From assembly GCF_000518705.1 (NCBI RefSeq), contig NZ_JAEC01000004.1, positions 342,285 to 406,284 of the forward strand: a stretch of 64,000 bases of DNA. Reading direction: 5' to 3'. Origin of the DNA: Shewanella colwelliana ATCC 39565. Lineage in GTDB: Bacteria; Pseudomonadota; Gammaproteobacteria; Enterobacterales; Shewanellaceae. How positions within the stretch are numbered: position 1 is the first letter of the stretch; every line of letters starts with the position of its first letter. Of the stretch, positions 57,436-64,000 are shown in pieces. The position numbers and the translations under genes were made by a program. The notes below the pieces were generated by a model, which saw only the letters and a list, made by a program, of their open reading frames with translations, ran no database searches and had not been told where the DNA came from.

Positions 57436-57445
57436 CCGCCTAAAC

Positions 57446-57976
57446 GTGAAATTATATCAGCGCGTCAAAGCGATCCATCAGGCGTTAACGCCTCAATCGT
57501 CGTGGCTAAAAGGGTTACGCGACCTAGCTATTTTTGGCCTTATCCTCTTTGCCGTTCTCAGCTATCAACAGCGTAATATGGCGAGGGAACAAGCACCTGA
57601 CATCATGGCACTCACAACCCAAAACACAGTCGTGTCAATGGCGAAAGATGCGCCCACGCTGGTTTATTTTTGGGGTTCTTGGTGTCCGGTATGCCGCATC
57701 ACCTCGCCCATGGTCAATGCGATCAATGACGATTATGCCGTTATTACTGTCGCAGTCGCTTCTGGGGGGAATGATGATATTAATCAATATCTTACGGAAC
57801 ATGATTATCAATTCCCCGTCATCAATGATACCGAAGGTATGCATATACAATGGGGGGCATTGGCCTATCCTGCAATCTATGTTGTCGACCAAACAGGGCA
57901 AATAAGATATGTCACATCAGGTGTCACCACAACTTGGGGACTACGAGCCCGCTTATGGCTCGCCACCAATCTTTAA
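57446..57976 (+). CDS. Membrane-anchored thioredoxin-like protein (ScsD/TlpA type)
   Basis: 176 residues starting with GTG. One membrane helix near 26-41 is followed by a periplasmic thioredoxin fold (about 50-170). The active site is WCPVC in FWGSWCPVCRITSP, and the cis-Pro loop reads LAYPAIYVVD. The W-C-P-V-C site is typical of ScsD-like disulfide oxidoreductases connected with copper tolerance and protein folding. No ScsB or DsbD partner is near. Its 3' end overlaps the convergent response-regulator gene by 4 bp. Confidence 0.87.
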   Translation: MKLYQRVKAIHQALTPQSSWLKGLRDLAIFGLILFAVLSYQQRNMAREQAPDIMALTTQNTVVSMAKDAPTLVYFWGSWCPVCRITSPMVNAINDDYAVITVAVASGGNDDINQYLTEHDYQFPVINDTEGMHIQWGALAYPAIYVVDQTGQIRYVTSGVTTTWGLRARLWLATNL

Positions 57977-59325
57977 ACCAGTTGGTACTTCTCCAGTCGA
58001 TACAAAAACGCCTTATAACTCATGCCTAAAAACTTAGCCGCTTTAGTGCGATTCCCCTCGTGTTTTGTCATCGCTTGTTGTAAGCAGTCTTTCTCAAATA
58101 GATCCCACTCAATACCGGTTTCAGGCAGGATGAAGCCATTGGTATCTAACATTTGCGGCGCTAACGTTAACTCATTGACCATCTCTTGCTCATCACCAAG
58201 CAGCACGAAACGCTCAATCCGATTGGCTAGCTCACGCACATTACCGGGCCACGGGTGATCCAACAGGCATTTTAAGGTTTGACTGGACAACTTGGCGGTA
58301 GGCATTCCATATTGGCGGCAGTGGATCTTCAAAAAATGTTCCACCAGCTGGCCCACATCTTCCGGGCGCTCTCGTAAAGCAGGCATATGAATAGGCACCA
58401 CATTTAAGCGGTAATAGAGATCTTCTCTAAAGCGCCCTTCAGCCACTTCAAGCTGCAGATCCCTATGGGTTGCCGCGATAACGCGAACATCTAATTTTAG
58501 CTCACCATTTTGCCCCAAACGAGAAATAACGCCTTCCTGTAAAAAGCGCAGTAAATTAGTCTGTTGCAGTAATGGTAATTCTCCGATCTCATCGAGAAAC
58601 ACAGTGCCACCATCGGCCGCTTCAAGCTTGCCTATTTTTAAACTGTTGGCGCCAGTGTATGCTCCTTTCTCTGCACCAAACAGTTCAGCTTCGGCCAATG
58701 ACTCAGGAATCGCACCGCAATTAATCGCAATAAAAGGTTTATGCTTACGATTGGAGAGCTGGTATAACGCCCTCGCGGCCAACTCTTTACCTGTGCCACT
58801 TTCACCACCGATAAGCACTGTGGCATCAGTAGCGCTGACCCGCTGTACCCGTTGATACACCTTCTGCATCATGGCTGATTTACCCACTAAGCCAACGAGT
58901 TCTTGTTGCTGGGACAGCTCAGACGCTAAACGACGATTTTGCTTTTTTAGCGCAATAGACTTGGCAACTTTATCGATAGCCAGCAGTAAAGTTTGACGTT
59001 GATAAGGCTTGGCTAAATAGTCATCTGCACCAGCGTGCATCGCATCCACTGCATGGGTTATGGTGCCGTACGCTGTCGCGATAATAAACCCCATGTCAGG
59101 CAGTTCTCGGCGCACATAGTTGAGTAAGTCCATGCCGGTTAACTGTCCCAATTTCCAGTCAGAAAATACCAGATCGGGTTCATCTTGCTTGATTAAAACT
59201 ATTGCCGCCTCTACACTCTCGGCGCTAGTCACTTGATAATCATTGGCTGCTAACATCGAGACAATTAGGTTACGCTGATCGGGCTCATCCTCAACAACCA
59301 ATATTTTCAATTTTGCTTCACTCAT
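57973..59325 (-). CDS. NtrC-family sigma-54-dependent response regulator
   Basis: 450 residues: a receiver domain (1-120) with phospho-Asp56 in VFSDWKLG; an AAA+ domain (about 140-375) with Walker A GGESGTGKE, the sigma-54 contact loop GAYTGA (Phe replaced by Tyr in the usual GAFTGA) and Walker B VFLDEIGELP; and a C-terminal Fis-type helix-turn-helix GNRTKAAKFLGMSYKAFLYRL. It acts at sigma-54 promoters. It is 54 bp downstream of its presumed kinase. A sigma-54 promoter lies beyond the kinase, in front of the exported coiled-coil gene. Confidence 0.93.
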   Translation of the reverse strand: MSEAKLKILVVEDEPDQRNLIVSMLAANDYQVTSAESVEAAIVLIKQDEPDLVFSDWKLGQLTGMDLLNYVRRELPDMGFIIATAYGTITHAVDAMHAGADDYLAKPYQRQTLLLAIDKVAKSIALKKQNRRLASELSQQQELVGLVGKSAMMQKVYQRVQRVSATDATVLIGGESGTGKELAARALYQLSNRKHKPFIAINCGAIPESLAEAELFGAEKGAYTGANSLKIGKLEAADGGTVFLDEIGELPLLQQTNLLRFLQEGVISRLGQNGELKLDVRVIAATHRDLQLEVAEGRFREDLYYRLNVVPIHMPALRERPEDVGQLVEHFLKIHCRQYGMPTAKLSSQTLKCLLDHPWPGNVRELANRIERFVLLGDEQEMVNELTLAPQMLDTNGFILPETGIEWDLFEKDCLQQAMTKHEGNRTKAAKFLGMSYKAFLYRLEKYQLV

Positions 59326-59379
59326 CTAGGCCTCATTTATCTGGCTAATGGCACCCACCAGCATTGCTCTTATTCTGGG

Positions 59380-60981
59380 TTAACCCTGTTTATCTCGGGC
59401 AAATGTTAGCGTGACAACGGTGCCACCTTTCGGATTATCATCAAACTGGATATCCCCGCGATAATGGCCCTTGATCAATCGCTCCGCAATATAGATCCCC
59501 ATCCCGGTTCCCTCCGTTTTGGTAGTCACATGAGGTTGCATCAATTTATGTTTTAACTCATCAGGGATCCCCTTGCCCGTATCCCTCACCACAATCACAT
59601 GTTGATCATCTTCTTGAGTCAAGGTGACATCAATGGTGCCTGAATCAGGAGTCGCTTCAACAGCGTTAATCAGCACAGCATGGACGATACTGCGGATTTC
59701 AGACTCTGCACCTGCCACCACCAAGTTCTCTCCCGGTTTAACATTTGGCATAACGAAAGAAATCACAGGTTTACTGCCATTAATTGATAGCTCTAACAAG
59801 ATATCTTGAATGATGGCATTCAATGGCACTTGATGTGTTCTGTCCACTTGAGTACTTGAGAGTGTTAGTAATGATTGAATGCTTTTGTCCATCATTACAA
59901 TTTTTTGCTGTATTTGACTAAGCATACGCTGCAACTCCTCGCTTGATTGAGCATGGGTTGCGGCTTCTGACAATAAGCCCACCGTATGCAGCGGGTTACG
60001 TAAGCTGTGGGCAATCCCCCGCGTCACCTCTCCCAATTCTGCAAGCTGTTGTTGTTGAGCCATCATGCTCTCTTTTTCACTCAGCTGTTCAAGCTGTCGG
60101 CTCATCTTATTAAAACCCGAAAAAATCGCCTTTAGCTCTTTAACGCCTTTCTCCTCCACTTGAAAGCCCAACTCTCCGCTCCCTAGTTTTTGATGGCCCT
60201 GTGCCAGTTTACTCAGCGGCGCACTGATATAGTGACTAAGCAAGTACGTCAGGATCAGTGCCACTAAAGAAGTGATTAAAATCAAAGCGAGCATAGACTC
60301 GTTGAACTCCTCAAGCTGCTCATTAGCTCCAGTACTTGGTAACTTAAGGTCTTTAATCACACTGAAAGACAGTTTGCCTAACGCTGGTGCGCTTGGTGCC
60401 TCAATGATGGCAATGTTGCCATCTTCCAACCAACGATTACTGTCAATCTGTATTTGACTCACCGCCTCATTCAACCGTTGCTGATAAGCCATTGCAGCCT
60501 CACGCCGAGCTTCTACGATACTGGCACGTTGTTGTTGCTCAAAAACGCGCTCCTTCTGTGCCATCTCGTTAAGCTGAGCCTTTAGCTCCTTCTCCTTAAC
60601 CTGCAAAGCTTGATGTAACTTTTGTCGTGCCTGCCCACTCAAACTGTCACCGTCTTGTGTTTCAAGCAGCATCACTTCTTGGCTGAGTTCGCTGATCGCT
60701 TGGGTTATTTCGCCAATTTCATTGTTAAAACCATGCCCAAACTCTTCAACATCATCCACAGCATCGTGTATAGTGTCGTGCTCAAACTCAACAACGAAAT
60801 CCTGTTCATTGCCAACGTTCTCAATCAACACTTTAACTAGGTTTTGCGATAACGTCTTAGAGCTCTGACTTAATTCGCTTTGCAGCTCCTCTTTTATTCC
60901 TTGAGAGATCATAAGCTGCATAAGCCCGAGCAAAATAATCAAAGCACCAAAAAGTAGAAATAGATAACGTTTAATCGACAT
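59380..60981 (-). CDS. Sensor histidine kinase partner of the NtrC-type regulator
   Basis: 533 residues from the ATG at 60981 (GGGGAT upstream). TM1 is near 6-24; a long periplasmic sensor (about 25-225) is rich in predicted coiled coil (stretches such as LHQALQVKEKELKAQLNEM); TM2 near 228-250; HAMP (about 250-305); the H-box in RGIAHSLRNPLHTVG; then an ATPase domain with DTGKGIPDE and GTGMGIYIAERL. The signal is unknown. It is divergent from the coiled-coil exported protein, which shares helical character with its sensor region. Confidence 0.92.
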   Translation of the reverse strand: MSIKRYLFLLFGALIILLGLMQLMISQGIKEELQSELSQSSKTLSQNLVKVLIENVGNEQDFVVEFEHDTIHDAVDDVEEFGHGFNNEIGEITQAISELSQEVMLLETQDGDSLSGQARQKLHQALQVKEKELKAQLNEMAQKERVFEQQQRASIVEARREAAMAYQQRLNEAVSQIQIDSNRWLEDGNIAIIEAPSAPALGKLSFSVIKDLKLPSTGANEQLEEFNESMLALILITSLVALILTYLLSHYISAPLSKLAQGHQKLGSGELGFQVEEKGVKELKAIFSGFNKMSRQLEQLSEKESMMAQQQQLAELGEVTRGIAHSLRNPLHTVGLLSEAATHAQSSEELQRMLSQIQQKIVMMDKSIQSLLTLSSTQVDRTHQVPLNAIIQDILLELSINGSKPVISFVMPNVKPGENLVVAGAESEIRSIVHAVLINAVEATPDSGTIDVTLTQEDDQHVIVVRDTGKGIPDELKHKLMQPHVTTKTEGTGMGIYIAERLIKGHYRGDIQFDDNPKGGTVVTLTFARDKQG

Positions 60982-61050
60982 ACAATCCCCAAAAACTGTT
61001 GCACACACTCACTAGGTTTACTCACTCGAGTATCAAACCCGCGAGTCACT

Positions 61051-61062
61051 GTGAAATATCAC
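61051..61062. promoter_or_regulatory. Candidate enhancer dyad for the NtrC-type regulator
   Basis: GTGAAATATCAC is a perfect dyad (GTGA-N4-TCAC) about 180 bp upstream of the sigma-54 -24 element, a usual distance for an activator site. A looser repeat GGGGAATTCACTCC lies near 61140. Either may be the regulator's target. Confidence 0.35.
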
Positions 61063-61230
61063 TACAAGATTAGTACCAAGTTGTAATTCCATTGATTCAA
61101 CCACTTACGTTAGCACAGTTTTTATAGATTTCCTTAAATGGGGAATTCACTCCTCATTTGCGGTTAAATGCGAATAGAAGTAATCCCAATAAAAACTAAA
61201 AAAGATTAATAAAAACAGTATTTTAAATAA

Positions 61231-61247
61231 TTGGCACAATTCTCGCT
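61231..61247 (+). promoter_or_regulatory. Sigma-54 (-24/-12) promoter
   Basis: TTGGCACAATTCTCGCT: a perfect -24 element (TTGGCAC) and a -12 element TCGCT with one mismatch to TTGCW. GG (61233-61234) and GC (61245-61246) are exactly 10 bp apart. The start of transcription would be near 61258, 68 nt before the ATG of the coiled-coil gene. Confidence 0.8.
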
Positions 61248-61325
61248 CTATCCATATACATCCACATTCCATCCGCTTGACTGATCCGCAGTTAAATGGA
61301 GAAATGAGAAAACAAAGGAAGCGCT

Positions 61326-62207
61326 ATGAAAATTTTGCCTATGTCGACACTAATCTGTACCGGACTGCTCTCATATTCACTATTGGCTGCACCAATTATG
61401 GTGCACCAAATTGAGCTCAATGAACCCCAAGGTGTCACTAAAGTCAGTCGCGATGAAAATGAGCTCACCCAAGTAACAGTGATGATAGACGGTGAACAAC
61501 AGGAATTTACGTTTACCCCTGACGAACTCAACGATCCAGAAGTCATCAATCAACATCTGAGTCAATTGCCAGCCGCACAGCAGCAAAGGTTAGCCAAACT
61601 GCTTAGTCGACTCGACCTAAATCATGGTGATGTAAGGACCCTGAGTAAAAATGCATTCAGTGCCGAAATGCAAGAAAAGCTCACTAAACTGCGTGAGCAG
61701 ATGCAGCATAAAGAGATTCAGCTAGCCGTTGTCGCCAAGGAGATGAAAGCTAAAAGTGCTGATCTAGCGGCTAAAAGCACAGAAATACAGATGAAAGCCG
61801 CCGAAATTCTCGAAAACACACACAGCAAAGAGACGCAGGAAAAGCTAGCTAGATTGCACAGTAAAGAGATGCTATTGGCAAAAGTCGCACATGATATGGA
61901 AGCTAAGGCTGCCGAAATCGAAATCCACTTCGAGACCCATGGTAATAATTTTGATGAAAACATCACGCTCATCACTGACGATATCACTGCATTAGCCAAT
62001 GAAATTGTTGAACTTGAGATGGGGGCGCTTGGTCTGGATATTGACGTCGACGTTAATGACGCTCGCGGCAACCACTTTATCGTTGTCAACCAAGACTCGA
62101 ACACCTACAGTACAGAACAGATCATCGAACTCATTAAATCAGCAGAGTTAAGTGATGATGATAAGCTTCGTATTGAAACATTACTAAGTAAACCATCGTC
62201 AAAATAA
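61326..62207 (+). CDS. Exported coiled-coil protein of unknown function, sigma-54 controlled
   Basis: 293 residues. A signal peptide (1-22, cleavage near LLAAP) is followed by a beta-type N-terminal part (23-65), a helical region (70-205) with a duplicated unit (115-147 and 170-198, both QEKL..L....KE..LA.VA..M.AK), then a segment with ELEMGALGLDIDVDVNDARG (227-248) and a C-terminal helix pair. Lys/Glu-rich heptads suggest an extended periplasmic coiled coil. AAAGGAA precedes the ATG. The upstream sigma-54 promoter and divergent two-component genes point to inducible expression. I do not recognise the family. Confidence 0.85.
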   Translation: MKILPMSTLICTGLLSYSLLAAPIMVHQIELNEPQGVTKVSRDENELTQVTVMIDGEQQEFTFTPDELNDPEVINQHLSQLPAAQQQRLAKLLSRLDLNHGDVRTLSKNAFSAEMQEKLTKLREQMQHKEIQLAVVAKEMKAKSADLAAKSTEIQMKAAEILENTHSKETQEKLARLHSKEMLLAKVAHDMEAKAAEIEIHFETHGNNFDENITLITDDITALANEIVELEMGALGLDIDVDVNDARGNHFIVVNQDSNTYSTEQIIELIKSAELSDDDKLRIETLLSKPSSK

Positions 62208-62321
62208 GCAGAAGAAATATTACGCTTTGATGATGTAGTCACAAAAAGTGTGAACACGCCGATAGAATGCGCCTTAAGCAAAGTGTACTCTCCAGATCAA
62301 TAATCTATTTGGAGATACCCT

Positions 62322-62657
62322 ATGTGGTGGCGCATTCTCACTATTTTCTTGGCCTTTGCTTTGCTCGGGGCGCACTTTTTAAGGTATGGACAAACCCTCC
62401 TATGTGCACTCTTTGTTGTTGCCCCCATTTTGCTCATCTTTAGACATAGATTTGTCGCACACTTTCTTCAAATGGTTCTGCTTCTTAGTGCAGTATTTGT
62501 TTGGGGACTCAGCGGATATGATTATGTGCAGATACGTATTGCCATGGATGCGCCTTGGCTTAGACTGAGCCTCATCATGTCAGCCGTGACAATGTTCACC
62601 ATCGGCGCATCGATATGTTGCCATGGCATACAAAAGCGCCGTGCACAGCAAAACTAA
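62322..62657 (+). CDS. Small four-helix membrane protein
   Basis: 111 residues with four hydrophobic segments (about 3-20, 24-42, 47-64 and 80-100) and a basic C-terminus (IQKRRAQ). GGAG precedes the ATG. The second segment begins HFLRYGQTLLC. I do not recognise the family. It lies 114 bp downstream of the coiled-coil gene on the same strand, with no terminator hairpin between them, so co-expression is possible. 62658-62704 separates it from the convergent permease. Confidence 0.65.
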   Translation: MWWRILTIFLAFALLGAHFLRYGQTLLCALFVVAPILLIFRHRFVAHFLQMVLLLSAVFVWGLSGYDYVQIRIAMDAPWLRLSLIMSAVTMFTIGASICCHGIQKRRAQQN

Positions 62658-62704
62658 TGACTCAAATTAAACTAGGTGGTTAGGCCTGGTTTTATGATGA
62701 CAAT

Positions 62705-64000
62705 TTAAGTAATACACGAGCGCCCATGGGCGATACTATCCTCGACTTGACGAGCCACTAATTTTCTCGCCGAAAAATCAATAACCACATTAAGCAAAGC
62801 CGTTACCGCTAATAGGTAAAGGGCATTGCTGTAGCGAATTTCAGCAAAGGCACTGTCGATATAAAATCCAATAGTTGCTACACCTAGAATGCCAAATATT
62901 GCCGTTTCCCTTAGCATCACCTCAAAGCGATAAAACAGTAATCCCATCAAATTAGGGTATACCCGAGTTAAAATTTCATAGGCAAAAAAATCAGCCCGTT
63001 TTTTATAGGTTGCACTCGGAGTGATCCCCTGCTCTTGTTTAACCAACAAAAATGCGATCAATGCACCATTGTGCAAGGCCAATGCAATGATGGCCGGCAA
63101 CATCGATGGCCCAATCAATAACATCAATACAAAAGCTAAAATATATTCGGGAATTGAACGCAATACGAGTAATCCCAATTGCCCGGCGACAGCGCGATAT
63201 TTACTACCACTATGCTGACTCGCTACAAGATGGGCAATTAGCGCGACAAGATGACTCAAACCTAGTGCCGACAACGCTAATATCACAGTGGCGAACACCC
63301 CGGGTAACGCTTGATTAATAGTGATAGAAGCCAACCATTGATAAAATTGATTCAGCCCATCACTAAGTTCCATTTGAGTATAAATAACCCCTTGTATACC
63401 TGGCGGCAGCAGATCATAGAAGACAAACCGCCACAGTAAGCCGCCATCTATAATGCCAATATCAGGAATAGTCCATAGCGCCGCCAATAGATACACTGGA
63501 ATCAGGTTTTTTTTAGCCCATAAGCTAATCGTGCCGATGAGTAATATGAACAACATCAATAGCGCAGCACCTTCACTATACTGCCCTTGGCGAAATGCTG
63601 TCTCGAGATAAAAGCCCAAGGTTGGCATACCGATAAAGCCAAGTACGGCGCTGCTGCGGAGTGCGCACTCAAATCGATACCGAATGTAAGCCAGCATTAA
63701 CGGGTAAACGTGACCCAGTCGGCCATAAACGTAACGGCTGAGGGGGTCGGTATTAAAGGGCAGCCCCCGTTCAGTCGTGGACGGCGATTGAGCCAAAATA
63801 TCATGAAACACCCTTGCAAAGGTTGCGCCGTAGGGTAATCCAATCGCTAATATTCCAGTTAACGGTGATAAGCCAAAAATTTGTAGAAACAACAAGGCCC
63901 AAAAGAGTTCATGAACTCCTCGAACCATAGCACAACTAGCGGCGACAAACGGATGTTGATAAACCAAGGCTAATGGGCCACCGAGCACGATGCCAAAAGC
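62705..64000 (-). CDS. PhnE-like ABC transporter permease with two permease domains (5' end outside window)
   Basis: 431 residues are visible; the frame stays open to the right edge (A-F-G-I-V-L-G-G-P), so the start is outside. Two copies of the binding-protein-dependent permease domain: the first ends with the EAA-like LRSSAVLGFIGMPTLGFYLETAF, the second with LRETAIFGILGVATIGFYIDSAFAEIRYSNALYLL (given in part). Both resemble the GxxGxxxIG loop of phosphonate permease PhnE. Such fused double permeases replace a PhnE dimer. Binding protein and ATPase genes are probably upstream, beyond the window. The substrate (phosphonate, phosphite or other) is not determinable. Confidence 0.85.
   Translation of the reverse strand, partial: AFGIVLGGPLALVYQHPFVAASCAMVRGVHELFWALLFLQIFGLSPLTGILAIGLPYGATFARVFHDILAQSPSTTERGLPFNTDPLSRYVYGRLGHVYPLMLAYIRYRFECALRSSAVLGFIGMPTLGFYLETAFRQGQYSEGAALLMLFILLIGTISLWAKKNLIPVYLLAALWTIPDIGIIDGGLLWRFVFYDLLPPGIQGVIYTQMELSDGLNQFYQWLASITINQALPGVFATVILALSALGLSHLVALIAHLVASQHSGSKYRAVAGQLGLLVLRSIPEYILAFVLMLLIGPSMLPAIIALALHNGALIAFLLVKQEQGITPSATYKKRADFFAYEILTRVYPNLMGLLFYRFEVMLRETAIFGILGVATIGFYIDSAFAEIRYSNALYLLAVTALLNVVIDFSARKLVARQVEDSIAHGRSCIT

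Larger units (their letters stand above)
60982..61325. other. Divergent regulatory region, kinase / exported coiled-coil gene
   Basis: 344 bp with no ORF. It holds a dyad at 61051-61062 and a sigma-54 promoter at 61231-61247; the 61140-61230 stretch is AT-rich. Confidence 0.6.

Noticed and set aside
61718..62104. 128-codon antisense ORF in the coiled-coil gene
   Set aside because: Low-complexity Ser/Ile/Ala product that mirrors the Lys/Glu heptads of the sense gene.

Overview
The window is ordinary chromosomal DNA of a marine gammaproteobacterium. Gene content, order and protein similarity point to Alteromonadales, most probably Shewanella. The indicators are the very long PstC/PstA forms, pdxB-asd-fimV-truA-folC-dedD-cvpA-purF, suhB//trmJ-cysE-iscR-isc, queA-tgt-yajC-secDF, a FimV/HubP-type hub protein and an M9 collagenase. 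The genus is inferred from recall; no database search was possible. I see no rRNA, tRNA, insertion sequence, prophage or CRISPR array.

Left end (1-8.0 kb): a truncated BCCT betaine/choline-type transporter, then pstC-pstA-pstB-phoU on the minus strand with a good Pho box upstream of pstC and no pstS. A GcvR-like ACT protein is divergent. 8-18.2 kb is an accessory stretch: a Cys-rich DUF2797 protein, a DUF4136 lipoprotein, a secreted collagenase with thrombospondin-3 and PPC domains, a LysE exporter, DUF1415, a viroplasmin-RNase HI fusion, DUF4250, topoisomerase III, and a small membrane protein whose promoter carries a Fur-box-like site. 18.2-20.9 kb holds a decayed chemotaxis-receptor remnant next to an intact dCache-type receptor.

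21-32.3 kb (minus strand) is the purF-cvpA-dedD-folC-truA-fimV-asd-pdxB block, cut by several intrinsic terminators. The accD gene that lies between truA and folC in E. coli is absent. ndk follows. 32.4-40.8 kb is the complete isc system (iscR-S-U-A-hscB-hscA-fdx-iscX) with tandem IscR type 1 sites, then cysE and trmJ, with divergent suhB.

40.9-50.7 kb (mainly plus strand) carries nnrS, a psiE homologue with a perfect CRP half-site pair, a PilZ protein, an orphan ParA/ribbon-helix-helix pair, yecH, and a BtsS/BtsR pyruvate-type two-component system. A short CstA-family transporter follows, and its upstream region carries two repeats matching the BtsR recognition motif at the expected spacing. 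Then come yaeQ, a precorrin-2 dehydrogenase with a degenerate SUMT tail, and a DUF2007 protein.

50.8-64 kb: secF-secD-yajC, tgt and queA on the minus strand, an unlisted 53-residue ORF, acpH and a thioredoxin-like membrane protein. Next is an NtrC-family regulator plus sensor kinase, divergent from a sigma-54 promoter driving an exported coiled-coil protein of unknown function. A four-helix membrane protein and a truncated PhnE-like permease with two duplicated permease domains end the window. The two-component/sigma-54/coiled-coil locus (58.0-62.7 kb) is the best candidate for an undescribed system.
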